DNA of 39,046 nucleotides from Betaproteobacteria bacterium (GCA_027492485.1 JAPUER010000072.1:1-39046), one strand, 5' to 3'; positions 1 through 8,166 are shown, numbered from the stretch's first letter. Notes: a model not told the origin generated them from the sequence alone. Made by a program: numbers and translations.

Positions 1-751
1 GGCGGGGTGCGACCGGCGCTTTCGGCGACTTCGATGACTGCGATGACTTCGGCACTGCATCGGCGGCAGCCGCGGCGGCGGCTTCGGCCGCCATCGCGGC
101 GTTGGCAGCGTCGGCGGCGACCTCTTTCGCCCGCGATTGCAGCTCCTGCAACTGCTCCACGCTGTGCTGCAGCTCTTCGATCTTGTTGTTCAGCGTGTCG
201 ACGCTGCTCTCGCTGTCGACGCTCGCGGGATCGGCACGCAGCTTGGCGGCGAGTTGCTCCAGCGCGCGGCTGTTGCGCTTGACGGCGTCGCGCTGCGATT
301 CGATCAGCGCCTTCAGCTCGGCGGTGCTGTTCAACGTGATTTCGCGCTTGCTGGTGCCGAGTTCGCGTTCCACTTCGCTGATCGCGTTGTCGAGATCGCG
401 CACGGTGGTCGGGTCCGACGCGATGACCCGCATGCCGAGCAGACCGCTGCGCGCCCGCTCCAGCACCTGTTTCTGCACGGCAAACTTGAATTCCTGCTTC
501 GCCGCCGGCGACTTCAATTGCTGTTGCAGGCGGATGGAATCGAACGGCACCGTGAACAGCGCCATCGCCACCAGCACGATCAGCCCGCCGAGCACCAGCC
601 GCCACCACGGCGTGCTGCCAAACCCCTTCCACAGCCGCGCGCCAACGCTGGCGGCGGGTGACGGGCGGTCGGCCGGCGCCGCCGCGCCCGGCGGGACGGG
701 TGGCACGGGGCGCTCGGGAATCGGCGGCGGATCGATTGCGGCGGAACTCAT
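1..751 (-). CDS. Membrane-anchored coiled-coil protein, C-terminus cut off by the window edge
   Basis: An open frame runs on the minus strand from an ATG at 751 off the left edge, giving about 250 residues without a stop. Residues 1-40 are Pro/Ala rich and look disordered. Residues 50-69 form one hydrophobic segment (WWRLVLGGLIVLVAMALF). From about 70 to 210 the chain is charged and Leu/Glu/Gln rich, with heptad-like stretches such as NNKIEELQHSVEQLQELQ, so an extended coiled coil is likely. The end of the visible part is a run of Ala followed by Ser/Lys/Pro. A cytoplasmic N-terminus with a periplasmic coiled coil fits the composition. I do not recognise the family. The start has no clear Shine-Dalgarno sequence; the reading frame is well supported by its composition over 250 codons. 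Confidence 0.7.
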   Translation of the reverse strand, partial: MSSAAIDPPPIPERPVPPVPPGAAAPADRPSPAASVGARLWKGFGSTPWWRLVLGGLIVLVAMALFTVPFDSIRLQQQLKSPAAKQEFKFAVQKQVLERARSGLLGMRVIASDPTTVRDLDNAISEVERELGTSKREITLNSTAELKALIESQRDAVKRNSRALEQLAAKLRADPASVDSESSVDTLNNKIEELQHSVEQLQELQSRAKEVAADAANAAMAAEAAAAAAADAVPKSSQSSKSPKAPVAPR

Positions 752-926
752 GGCATTGCAGGCAGGAAACTGGACGGGCTATCGACAGGCGATCAACGAA
801 TGATCCGAGTCTGAAGTCTGCCAGCGAAATCCCGGCCCGGCGCGCCGTGTGCGACGAAGCGCGGGCGCGCTGGACCGTTCGCGGAACCGTGGCGTCGCCC
901 GCGCGCAACGCCTTCGCGCGGCAACG

Positions 927-1040
927 GCTTTTTGCTGCAAGCGTTATGCAATAAGGGCAACGATGCCAAAATTTGCCAAAGTCGACTTAACGGCAAAACA
1001 GCCGTTTAGCCCTTATTGAATAGACGTTGCAATGAAAAGC
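927..1040. repeat. 114-bp palindromic repeat, copy A
   Basis: AT-rich imperfect palindrome in a 364-bp gap (752-1115) between the 5' end of the coiled-coil gene and the 3' end of fdxA. The centre is AAGTCGACTT at 979-988. The arms CAATAAGGGC (949-958) and GCCCTTATTG (1009-1018) are perfect inverted repeats about the same centre (983.5). The outer ends are GCTTTTTGC and GAAAAGC. Landmark spacing is identical to copies B to E: 22 nt from GTCGAC to GGGC on the left and to GCCC on the right. Base composition is strikingly unlike the flanking GC-rich DNA. Nothing else was seen in this gap except a weak hairpin next to the right end. Confidence 0.8.
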
Positions 1041-1060
1041 TGATGCCGGTCCAGCCCGGC
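1034..1060 (-). terminator. Possible fdxA terminator (weak)
   Basis: On the minus strand downstream of fdxA, a 5-bp stem GCCGG/CCGGC with a 6-nt loop (1060-1045) is followed by ATCAGCTTTTC. The T-run belongs to the right end of palindromic repeat A and begins about six bases after the stem, so it is a poor intrinsic terminator. It is listed because the repeat edge supplies the T tract. Confidence 0.25.
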
Positions 1061-1115
1061 TGCCGTGGTGCCGCTGACGTGCCGCCGACACGATCGCCGG
1101 GGCGTCGATTCGCCG

Positions 1116-1445
1116 TTACTTGCCGCCGGGGTTGGGCGAGAACAGGTCGAACTTGTTTGGCTTGCCGTTCCACTCGTCGGCGTCGGCCGGGGCGGCCTTT
1201 TTGCGCGAGATGTTCGGCCACTGCACAGCGTATTCGGCGTTCAGTTTGAGCCACTTGTCGGCGATGTCGGAATCCGGTTTGATCGCGTCGGCCGGGCATT
1301 CCGGCTCGCAGACGCCGCAGTCGATGCACTCATCGGGGTGGATGACGAGCATGTTCTCGCCTTCGTAGAAGCAATCCACGGGACAGACATCGACGCAGTC
1401 GGTGTACTTGCACTTGATGCACTGATCGTTTACGGCGTAGGTCAT
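1116..1445 (-). CDS. fdxA: 7Fe ferredoxin [3Fe-4S][4Fe-4S], FdxA type
   Basis: A protein of 109 residues, the usual length for the Azotobacter FdI/FdxA family. It is a small soluble electron carrier. The cysteines stand at 9, 12, 17, 21, 25, 40, 43, 46 and 50. By the FdI pattern, C9, C17 and C50 should hold the [3Fe-4S] cluster and C21, C40, C43 and C46 the [4Fe-4S] cluster; C12 and C25 are the extra cysteines typical of the family. The motif [16 protein letters not shown] is diagnostic. The start at 1445 gives the canonical N-terminus [12 protein letters not shown]; an upstream in-frame ATG would add a non-homologous leader. The gene stands alone, bracketed by repeat copies A (3' side) and B (5' side). 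The electron partner is not evident from the neighbourhood. Confidence 0.95.
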   Translation of the reverse strand: MTYAVNDQCIKCKYTDCVDVCPVDCFYEGENMLVIHPDECIDCGVCEPECPADAIKPDSDIADKWLKLNAEYAVQWPNISRKKAAPADADEWNGKPNKFDLFSPNPGGK

Positions 1446-1690
1446 GGCGGGCGGGTGAAGGCGATGAATGGAAAACGAAGCCGGCGCAAGAGCGGAACGG
1501 CGCAGGCGCTTCGTGGCCGCTATTTTGCCGCAGGTGCCACATTTCCCCGCCGCAGGCACGGGTTATTGACGGCCGTGGCGAGGCGACTTGCATCTGCCTT
1601 GACCGGCGTCAAGCAAATGCGGCGCGTGGCTGCCGGCTGGCCGCCGCCGAGCCGGACCGCCCGCATTTGTCCGGCCCGAAATGGCCGACA

Positions 1691-1804
1691 TCTTTATGCC
1701 GTAATGCCCATTGGCTATAGGCTCCAGCGTCAAAAATCGCTGAAGTCGACAATTAGCAAAAACACCCGCTACGCCCTTATTGAATGGGGCATTGCCTAAA
1801 AAGC
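1691..1804. repeat. 114-bp palindromic repeat, copy B
   Basis: Second copy, in the 402-bp gap (1446-1847) between the 5' end of fdxA and the 3' end of the livF-like gene. GTCGAC lies at 1745-1750. The right arm GCCCTTATTGAATGGGGC starts at 1773, exactly 22 nt after the core. The left arm GCCCATTGGCTATAGGC ends at 1722, exactly 22 nt before it. Both arms can fold as GCC..GGC hairpins on their own. The ends read TCTTTATGCC and CTAAAAAGC. The rest of the gap (1446-1690) is GC-rich and I see no gene or convincing promoter in it. Confidence 0.8.
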
Positions 1805-1847
1805 TGCTAGCGCGAACGCTCTCCGGCGTGGCCGGCGCGGCCGACGC

Positions 1848-2558
1848 TCAGGCGGCAAGATATTGCTCGGCCAGCGTCGGGTCTGCGGCGAGCGCGGCGA
1901 AGCTGCCCTCGTAGCGCACGCTGCCGCGCTCGATGACGACAGCGCGATCGGCGATGGCGCGGGCAAAGTTCAGGTTCTGCTCGGAGAGGATCACGCAGAG
2001 GCCCTCGCGCTTGAGTTCCCCGACGCTCTCGGCAATGCGCTCGACGACGATCGGCGCCAGCCCCTCGGAGGGCTCGTCGAGCAGGATGGCCTTCGGGTTG
2101 CCCATCAGCGTGCGCGCGATGGTCAGCATCTGCTGCTCGCCGCCCGACATCTGTCCGCCCGGCCGGTCGAGCATTTCGCCGAGCTTGGGGAACAGCTCGC
2201 ATACCCGCGCCACGCTCCAGCGCGGCGCGTCCGTCGCCTGCGCCCGCGCCGGCAGGCGGCCGACCTCAAGATTTTCGGCAACCGTGAGATCGGTAAAGAT
2301 ACGGCGCTCCTCCGGCACATAGCCAAGGCCGAGCCGCGCGATGCGGTGCGGCGCCTGGCCGCGGATGTCGGCGCCGGCAAAGCGCACTTCGCCCGCCACT
2401 TCTGGCAACAGACCCATGATCGCCTTCAGCGTGGTCGATTTGCCGGCGCCATTGCGGCCAACCAGCACCAGCACCTCGCCGGCGCGGGCTGTCAGGCCGA
2501 CGTCGAACAGCAGTTGCGCGCGGCCGTGCCAGGCGCAGAGACGGCGCAGCTCAAGCAT
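1848..2558 (-). CDS. livF: Branched-chain amino acid type ABC transporter ATPase, LivF-like
   Basis: A 236-residue ATPase of the LivF type, energising import through the LivH/LivM permease on the cytoplasmic face. Walker A is GRNGAGKST at about 34-42; the ABC signature is MSGGEQQ, and Walker B is followed by DEPSEGLAP. LGYVPEERRIF is characteristic of LivF (the Q-loop region has P-E-E-R-R-I-F). The start at 2558 begins MLELRRL and overlaps the end of the upstream livG-like gene by 8 bp, so translation is probably coupled; a longer start would run deep into livG. It is the last gene of the group. The substrate cannot be read from the ATPase: HAAT importers of this type take Leu/Ile/Val, amides, urea or aromatic acids. 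Confidence 0.93.
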   Translation of the reverse strand: MLELRRLCAWHGRAQLLFDVGLTARAGEVLVLVGRNGAGKSTTLKAIMGLLPEVAGEVRFAGADIRGQAPHRIARLGLGYVPEERRIFTDLTVAENLEVGRLPARAQATDAPRWSVARVCELFPKLGEMLDRPGGQMSGGEQQMLTIARTLMGNPKAILLDEPSEGLAPIVVERIAESVGELKREGLCVILSEQNLNFARAIADRAVVIERGSVRYEGSFAALAADPTLAEQYLAA

Positions 2559-3369
2559 GACCGGCTCCCGCCGCAGCGACGCCACCGCTGTCGCTGCCGA
2601 GATAGACCGCGCGCACTTCTTCATGCCGGCGAATGTCGTCCGGCCTGCCCTGCGCAATGATGCGGCCGCGATTCATCACGATCACGCGGTCGGCGAAGCC
2701 GAACACCACATCCATGTCGTGCTCGGTGAACAGCAGCGCCACGTCGCGCGCGCGGCATGCCGCCAGCGCATGCCGCATCAGCGTTTCGCGCTCGATGGGC
2801 GCCATGCCGGCGGTGGGCTCGTCCATCAGCAGCAGGCGCGGATCGTTGGCGAACGCCATCGCCAGTTCGAGCCGCTTGAGATCGCCATAGGCCAGTTCGG
2901 CGGCGGCGCGGTCGGCTTCGGCCGCCAGCCCCTGCTCGGCGATCAGCGCGTCGGCGCGCGCCACTTGCAGGCGGTCGGCGCGCAGGCCGAGCAGCCGCCA
3001 CGACGGCGCCAGCACCCGTTGCTGGCTGATCAGCGCCATCTGCACGTTCTCGCGCACGGTCATCGAACCGAACGTCGCGGTGATCTGGAAGGTACGCGCC
3101 ACGCCGCGATGGAACAGCCGCTCCGGCGGCAGCCCGGTAATGTCCTGCCCGCCCAGTTCGACGCGACCGCCGTCCGGCCTGAGCTGGCCGTTGATCAGAT
3201 TGAAGGTGGTCGTCTTGCCGGCGCCGTTGGGGCCGATCAGCGCGACCGCTTCGCCGGCATGCACGACAAAATCGACGCCGCGCACCGCATGCACGCCGCC
3301 GAACGATTTGGCCAGCCCCTGCACGCCGAGCGCGACCCGCCTGCCGGCGCTGCCGTCGACCGCGCTCAT
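2551..3369 (-). CDS. livG: Branched-chain amino acid type ABC transporter ATPase, LivG-like
   Basis: A 272-residue partner ATPase of the LivG type. Walker A is GPNGAGKTT at about 46-54. The insert LFHRGVARTFQITATFGSMT is the LivG-type segment after the first beta sheet. AYGDLKRLELAMA takes the place of the canonical LSGG signature, as is common in LivG, and Walker B/switch reads LLLMDEPTAGMAP with a FTEHDMDVVF H-loop. The start at 3369 overlaps the LivHM stop by 4 bp (ATGA), and the end overlaps livF by 8 bp, so the three transporter genes are one transcription unit. The short C-terminus after the H-loop is rich in Gly/Ala. Confidence 0.93.
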   Translation of the reverse strand: MSAVDGSAGRRVALGVQGLAKSFGGVHAVRGVDFVVHAGEAVALIGPNGAGKTTTFNLINGQLRPDGGRVELGGQDITGLPPERLFHRGVARTFQITATFGSMTVRENVQMALISQQRVLAPSWRLLGLRADRLQVARADALIAEQGLAAEADRAAAELAYGDLKRLELAMAFANDPRLLLMDEPTAGMAPIERETLMRHALAACRARDVALLFTEHDMDVVFGFADRVIVMNRGRIIAQGRPDDIRRHEEVRAVYLGSDSGGVAAAGAGHA

Positions 3370-5246
3370 GGTTGCGCCCGCCGGCTGCGCCACGCCGCGA
3401 TGGTGCCGACGATGCCGCGCGGAAACAGCACCACCAGCAACAGGATGGTGACCCCGAGCGCGCCGCGCCAGTATTCGGTTGCGCGCGCCAGCGTGTCCTG
3501 CAGCCAGGTGAACAGCACCGCGCCGACCACCGGCCCGAGCAGCGTATTGATGCCGCCGAGCAGCACCATCACCAGCGCATCGACCGAGCGCGGAATCGCC
3601 AGCACGTCGGGCGCAATGCTGCCTTTCGAAAACGCATACAGCGCGCCGGCCACGCCCGCCAGCGCGCCGGCAATGGTGAACCACGTCCATTGCAGCAAGC
3701 GCGGCGACAGGCCGATGGCTGCCGCCTTGACCGGGGCGTCGCGGCAGGCGCGCACCGCATAGCCAAGCGGCGTGAACGCGAGCCAGGCGCAGAGCAGCGT
3801 CGCCGCGCCACACACCGCGAGCACGAACCAGTAGAACGCGGCGCGTTGCGACAGCCAATCCGGCGGCCAGATGCCGACCAGACCGTTGCTGCCGCCGGTC
3901 ACCGCGTCCCACTGGAACACGATCGACCAGGTGATCTGGGCGAAGGCCAGCGTCAGCATCGCCATGTAAGTGCCGGATAGACGCACGCTGAACCAGCCGA
4001 ACAGCAGCGCGAACAGCGCCGCCAGCGCGACACCGCCGACGCAGGCCGGCAGCAGGCCGTAGCCGGCCTGCGCCAGCAAGGCGGCGCCATACGCCCCGAG
4101 ACCGAAGTAGGCGGCGTGGCCGAACGAGCCCATGCCGCCGGTGCCGATGACGAGCCCGAGGCTGGCGGCGAACAGCGCGAACACGATCATGTCGACGGCC
4201 AGCACCAGCGTGTAATCGCCGGCCCACAGCGGCAGCGCGGCCAGCAGCGCCAGCGCCAGGCCAACGAGCGCGAGCCCGCGCCGCCCCGGCGCCCGCAGCA
4301 CCGGCGTCTGCGCCGCCTCGCCACGGGCGTGCGCCAGCGGTTTGCCGAACAGGCCGTGCGGCTTCCACACCAGCACCAGCGCCATGACGATGAATTCCGC
4401 GACCAGTGTGAGCTTGCTGAACTCGACGGCGATGCCGAACAGCGTGACCTCGCCGAGACCGATGCACCACGCCTTGACCAGCGAAATGATGCCGGCGGCG
4501 ACGAAGGCACCCGGCAAACTGCCGAGACCGCCGACCACGACCACCACAAAGACGTCGGCGATGATGGCGAGGTCCATGCCAAGGCTGGCCGGCTCGCGTG
4601 GCAGTTGCAAGGCACCGCCGATCCCGGCCAAAAAGCTGCCGAGCGCAAATACTGCGGTGAACAACAGCCGCTGGTTGACGCCCAGCGCATCGGTCATTTC
4701 CCGATCCTGGGTCGCCGCCCGCAACAACAGCCCGAAGCGCGTCCGGCGCAACAACAGCGTGAGCGCCAGCAGCATCGCCACCCCGATCGCAATCAGCAGC
4801 AGATCGTAGGTCGGAAACGGTTTGCCCAGAATGTCGATCGCGCCGCGAAACCCGGGCGCCCGCGGGCCGAGCAGATCTTCGGCGCCCCAGATCGCCAGCG
4901 CGGCGTCCTTGATCAGCAGCACCAGCGCGAAGGTCGCGATCAGTTGCAGCAGTTCCGGCGCCTCGTAGACGCGGCGCAGCACGATCAGCTCCACCAGCAG
5001 GCCGACGATCGCCACCACAACGCCCGCCGCCAGCGCACCGCCCCAGAACCCGAGCGCGCCGCCGACCGTGCTCGCCACGCTGTAGGCAACGTACACGCCC
5101 AGCATGTAGAACGAGCCATGCGCGAAGTTGACGATGCGGGTGACGCCGAAAATCAGCGACAGCCCGACCGCCACCAGAAACAGCGACGCGGCGGAGGCCA
5201 GCCCGTTGAGACTGAGTACCGCAAAGTTGGCGACCGAGGGCAGCAT
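3366..5246 (-). CDS. livHM: Fused LivH-LivM branched-chain amino acid type permease
   Basis: One continuous 626-residue frame carries both permease halves of a HAAT-type importer. Residues ~1-290 are LivH-like (SLIFGVTRIVNFAHGSFYML at about 30-49 is the classic LivH N-terminus; the EAA-like loop is near LGSLPGAFVAAG). Residues ~320-626 are LivM-like (GTGGMGSFGHAAYFGLGAYG and LSGTYMAMLTLAFAQI are LivM signatures). In E. coli these are two proteins, so this is a gene fusion or loss of the intergenic stop. The linker near 290-315 is charged (GKPLAHARGEAAQ). It overlaps livG by 4 bp. No LivK/LivJ binding protein is encoded in the window, so the periplasmic partner must lie elsewhere. Confidence 0.92.
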   Translation of the reverse strand: MLPSVANFAVLSLNGLASAASLFLVAVGLSLIFGVTRIVNFAHGSFYMLGVYVAYSVASTVGGALGFWGGALAAGVVVAIVGLLVELIVLRRVYEAPELLQLIATFALVLLIKDAALAIWGAEDLLGPRAPGFRGAIDILGKPFPTYDLLLIAIGVAMLLALTLLLRRTRFGLLLRAATQDREMTDALGVNQRLLFTAVFALGSFLAGIGGALQLPREPASLGMDLAIIADVFVVVVVGGLGSLPGAFVAAGIISLVKAWCIGLGEVTLFGIAVEFSKLTLVAEFIVMALVLVWKPHGLFGKPLAHARGEAAQTPVLRAPGRRGLALVGLALALLAALPLWAGDYTLVLAVDMIVFALFAASLGLVIGTGGMGSFGHAAYFGLGAYGAALLAQAGYGLLPACVGGVALAALFALLFGWFSVRLSGTYMAMLTLAFAQITWSIVFQWDAVTGGSNGLVGIWPPDWLSQRAAFYWFVLAVCGAATLLCAWLAFTPLGYAVRACRDAPVKAAAIGLSPRLLQWTWFTIAGALAGVAGALYAFSKGSIAPDVLAIPRSVDALVMVLLGGINTLLGPVVGAVLFTWLQDTLARATEYWRGALGVTILLLVVLFPRGIVGTIAAWRSRRAQP

Positions 5247-5291
5247 TGCGCGAGGTGCTCGTGTACTGTGTGAAGCGTTGCCCGACGGCGC

Positions 5292-5942
5292 TCAGCGCGT
5301 CGACCGCGCGGCCAGCGCGGCAAGCTGCCGGTCGTGCCAGCGCGAAAACAGCAGCAGCGCGACGACGGCGCCGATGCCGGCCATCGCCATGTCTTTCTGG
5401 GTATCCCAGACATCGCCCTGCGTTGCGAGAAAGGCATCCGCGCCCTCGCCCAGCGCCATCGCGGCGCCCCACTCGATCAGCTCGTACAGCGCGCTGATGC
5501 CGAGGCAGCTCAGCACCACGACCACCGCCAGCCATTTGCCGGGACGCAGCGGCGAGGTGCGCAGCAACAGCTCGCGGGCAACCAGCGCCGGGGCGAAGCC
5601 CTGCATGAAGTGGCCGACCCGGTCGTAGTGGTTGCGCGAGAGGTGGAATTCGTCGCGCAGCCAGTTGAACAACGGCATCTCGGCATAGGTGTATTTGCCG
5701 CCGACCATCAGCACCACGGCATGCAGTGTGATCACCACCGTCAGCAGCGTGGTCAGCGGAAAGCGCCGCCAGGTGAGCACCACCAGCGGCAGCGCGATGA
5801 GCACGGGCGCCACTTCCATGAACCAGGTGCCGCGATCTTTCGGCGCCAGCCCGGACCACAGCAGCACCAGAACCGTGACGGCGAGGCAGGCCCACGCGAC
5901 GGGAGAAATCTTTTCCGCTTGCATGCGGGCTAGTGTAGTCAT
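5292..5942 (-). CDS. DUF2238 (YjdF-like) inner-membrane protein
   Basis: A 216-residue polytopic membrane protein of the DUF2238/YjdF family, whose function is unknown. Six or so hydrophobic segments are visible, for example WACLAVTVLVLLWSGLAP and VAPVLIALPLVVLTW. The conserved family core is YTYAEMPLFNWLRD followed by RNHYDRVGHFMQGF and the segment ALYELIEWGAA near 155-165, and DVWDTQKDMAMAGIGA near the end. It lies 45 bp upstream of the LivHM gene on the same strand and could be cotranscribed with it. The start at 5942 (MTTLARMQAEK) is chosen because a G-rich stretch precedes it; the ATG at 5924 (MQAEKIS) is equally possible. Confidence 0.85.
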   Translation of the reverse strand: MTTLARMQAEKISPVAWACLAVTVLVLLWSGLAPKDRGTWFMEVAPVLIALPLVVLTWRRFPLTTLLTVVITLHAVVLMVGGKYTYAEMPLFNWLRDEFHLSRNHYDRVGHFMQGFAPALVARELLLRTSPLRPGKWLAVVVVLSCLGISALYELIEWGAAMALGEGADAFLATQGDVWDTQKDMAMAGIGAVVALLLFSRWHDRQLAALAARSTR

Positions 5943-6009
5943 CCGCCCGCCCTGCATCGCGGGCGGGTGGCGTTCAATGCCGGTGCACTGACACGGAGAT
6001 AATCGGCGC

Positions 6010-7197
6010 ATGCAATCCGAACACTCCCTCCTCCCGCGCGACGCCATCGTACAGTTGCGCGCCTCGAAAATCCGCGAAGTGGCGAACGCCGGCATGGACC
6101 GCAAGGACGTGCTCGCGTTCTGGTTTGGCGAGCCCGACGAAGTGACGCCCGATTTCATCCGCACCGCCGCCAGCGAAAGCCTGCTGCGCGGCGAAACCTT
6201 CTATTCGCACAATCTGGGCCTGCCCGAGTTGCGCAACACCGTCGCCGCCTATCTTTCCGGCCTGCACGAGAACCCCGCCGCCGCGATCACCGGCGAGCAC
6301 GTCGCGATCACCAGTGCCGGCGTCAACGCGCTGTCGCTCGCCGCGCAGTGCATCGTCAACCCCGGCGACCGCGTGGTCTGCGTGACGCCGCTATGGCCCA
6401 ATCTGGTGGAGATTCCGAAGATTCTTTCGGCCCAGGTGGAGTGCGTGCCGCTGCAGTTCGGCGCACGCGGCTGGCAACTGGACCTCGATCGCCTGCTGGC
6501 GGCGCTGTCGCCCGACACCCGCCTGCTGATGGTGAATTCGCCCAACAACCCGACCGGCTGGACGCTGACCCGCGCCGAGCAGCAGGCGATTCTCGACCGC
6601 TGCCGCCAGCACGGCATCTGGCTGCTCGCCGACGACGCCTACGAGCGGCTGGTGTTCGACGACGCCGGTGTGGCGCCGTCGTTCTTCGACATCGCCCATG
6701 CCGACGACCGGCTGGTCAGCGCCAACACCTTCTCGAAATCGTGGCTGATGACCGGCTGGCGGCTGGGCTGGCTGGTGGCGCCGAAGCCATTCATCGAGCA
6801 ACTGGGCAAAGTGATCGAATACAACACCTCGTGCTCGCCGGTTTTCGTGCAACGCGCCGGCATGGCCGCCATCGCCCACGGCGACCCGGTGATCGCCCGC
6901 ACGCAGCAACGCTTCCGCGCGGCGCGCGACCACCTTTGCGCTGCGCTCAACGCGCTGCCGGGCGTACACGCGCCACCGCCGCCGGGGGCGATGTACGCCT
7001 TCTTCAAGGTGGACGGGATGGCCGACTCGCTGGCCTTCTGCAAACAGCTGGTGGCCGAGCAGGGCCTGGGCGTGGCGCCGGGCGCGGCATTCGGCGACGA
7101 AGGCGAAGGCTTCATCCGCTGGTGCTTCGCCAGCGATCTGGCGCGGCTGGACGACGGCATCGCCCGTTTCACGCGGGGTCTGCGCGCGCTGCGCTAG
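6010..7197 (+). CDS. Class I/II PLP-dependent aminotransferase
   Basis: A 395-residue fold-type I aminotransferase, subgroup I-gamma/aspartate-aminotransferase-like. Visible landmarks are the NSPNNPTGW motif at about 176-184 (Asn binding the PLP ring), the ADDAYE segment at 207-212 (Asp to pyridine N, Tyr to O3'), the Schiff-base lysine K243 in SANTFSKSWLMTGWRLGW and the substrate-carboxylate Arg in GEGFIRWCFA near 368. The start ATG at 6010 is preceded by GGAG about 10 nt upstream. It is divergent from the DUF2238 gene and its amino acid substrate cannot be assigned from sequence. Confidence 0.9.
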   Translation: MQSEHSLLPRDAIVQLRASKIREVANAGMDRKDVLAFWFGEPDEVTPDFIRTAASESLLRGETFYSHNLGLPELRNTVAAYLSGLHENPAAAITGEHVAITSAGVNALSLAAQCIVNPGDRVVCVTPLWPNLVEIPKILSAQVECVPLQFGARGWQLDLDRLLAALSPDTRLLMVNSPNNPTGWTLTRAEQQAILDRCRQHGIWLLADDAYERLVFDDAGVAPSFFDIAHADDRLVSANTFSKSWLMTGWRLGWLVAPKPFIEQLGKVIEYNTSCSPVFVQRAGMAAIAHGDPVIARTQQRFRAARDHLCAALNALPGVHAPPPPGAMYAFFKVDGMADSLAFCKQLVAEQGLGVAPGAAFGDEGEGFIRWCFASDLARLDDGIARFTRGLRALR

Positions 7198-7230
7198 CCC
7201 GGACTACGAGTTCCGGGATGACTGGCGCCT

Positions 7231-7256
7231 GAATCGAATCGATTCGGAATCGATTC
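7231..7256. promoter_or_regulatory. Tandem perfect palindromes GAATCGATTC upstream of the ParA-like gene
   Basis: Two perfect 10-bp palindromes GAATCGATTC (7236-7245 and 7247-7256) are separated by one base, a period of 11 bp, and are preceded by a further half site GAATC (7231-7235). This places two dyads on the same helical face, as expected for a cooperatively bound operator or partition-type site. They lie 55-75 bp upstream of the ParA-like start. No protein is shown to bind; autoregulation by the ParA-like product is a guess. Confidence 0.5.
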
Positions 7257-7293
7257 AGAAAAGTCACAAACCTATTGCCAATCAATAATTTAA

Positions 7294-7315
7294 GGCATAG
7301 TCTTGAGATTATGCC
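7294..7315. promoter_or_regulatory. Imperfect dyad overlapping the parA-like start codon
   Basis: The arms GGCATAGTCTT and GAGATTATGCC form an imperfect inverted repeat (9 of 11 pairs) that includes the ATG at 7311. It could be an operator or an mRNA hairpin hiding the start. A possible promoter TTGCCA (7275-7280) 17 nt before TAGTCT (7298-7303) is weak. Confidence 0.3.
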
Positions 7316-8147
7316 TACAGTTGCGCTCGTAAGTCGAAAAGGTGGTTGCGGCAAAAGCACGCTGGCGACCAATATCGCCGCGCATTTCGCTCGTCGCGGC
7401 CTGCCGGTGACGCTTGGCGATCTCGACCACCAGCAATCGATGCGCGTTTGGCTGAAACGGCGCCCCAGCGCGGCACCGGCGGTGGCGGGCTGGGTCGGCG
7501 ACGTCGCCGGCAACGTGCGGCCGCCGCTCGGTGTGACGCATCTGGTGCTCGACACGCCCGGCGGCTTGCACGGTCTGGCGTTGGCCAAGGTGGCGATGGT
7601 CGCCGATGCCATCCTGATTCCGGTGTCCGGCTCGGTGTTCGACCGCGAGGCGGCGTCCGATTGTTGGGGCGAGTTGCGGATGCATCCGCGCGTCGCGAGT
7701 GGTCGCTGTCAGGTCGCGGCCATCGGCATGCGGCTCGACCGCCGCACCCAGGCCGAAGAAATCGCCAGCGACTGGGCGGCGTCGATCGGTTTGCGCTGGC
7801 TGTGCAGCCTGCGCAGCTCGCAGATTTATGTGCGGGCGGTGGAGAACGGTCTCAGTATCTTCGACATGCCGCCGAGCGTGACCGAGATCGACCGCGAACA
7901 GTGGCAGCCGCTGATCGACTGGCTGGCAACGCAAGGCTTCGCCGCAACCACGGCGGATCCGGTCGCCGTGGCGCCCACAGCGACCGTGACGGCGCTGCCG
8001 CAGGCTGCGCCGACCAAGCTGCAGGCGGTGCCGACCTCGCCCGCGCTCGGCAACCGCACGCCGATGCCGTCGCCCGCCGTGATCGCCGCCGAAGCGCGCG
8101 GCTTCGCCCGCTTTGTGCCGCGCTTTTTGCGGCCGAAGTCGCCGTAG
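7311..8147 (+). CDS. Orphan ParA/MinD-type deviant Walker ATPase
   Basis: A 278-residue ParA-family ATPase. The deviant Walker A is RKGGCGKST at about 9-17 with the signature lysine K10. Walker A' is at GDLDHQQS (36-43, where DLDPQQS is usual), and Walker B is at HLVLDTPGG. These ATPases dimerise on ATP and position DNA or protein cargo. The C-terminal 60 residues (from about 220) are an Ala/Thr/Pro-rich tail ending RFVPRFLRPKSP, which is unusual for ParA and could be a membrane- or DNA-contacting tail. No parB or cargo gene adjoins it. The start at 7311 puts MPTVALVSRKGG at the N-terminus, normal for the family; an upstream in-frame start would add 12 residues read out of the AT-rich control region. 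Confidence 0.88.
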   Translation: MPTVALVSRKGGCGKSTLATNIAAHFARRGLPVTLGDLDHQQSMRVWLKRRPSAAPAVAGWVGDVAGNVRPPLGVTHLVLDTPGGLHGLALAKVAMVADAILIPVSGSVFDREAASDCWGELRMHPRVASGRCQVAAIGMRLDRRTQAEEIASDWAASIGLRWLCSLRSSQIYVRAVENGLSIFDMPPSVTEIDREQWQPLIDWLATQGFAATTADPVAVAPTATVTALPQAAPTKLQAVPTSPALGNRTPMPSPAVIAAEARGFARFVPRFLRPKSP

Positions 8148-8166
8148 CGGGCGCCGCGCCGCCCCC

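Noticed and set aside
1446-1690. Small coding gene upstream of fdxA
   Set aside because: Frames here are the antisense of fdxA flank or a leader that adds non-homologous residues to FdxA; no start with Shine-Dalgarno and no family resemblance.
1691-1804. Integron attC site interpretation for the 114-bp palindromes
   Set aside because: Length and imperfect symmetry are similar, but the RYYYAAC/GTTRRRY ends and bulged L/R boxes are missing, and no integrase is present.
7273-7290. Similarity of TATTGCCAATCAATAATT to CATTGCCAATCAGTATTC at 26624-26641, just left of repeat D
   Set aside because: About 14 of 18 bases match but nothing else around aligns, so chance in AT-rich DNA is likely; kept as a note only.
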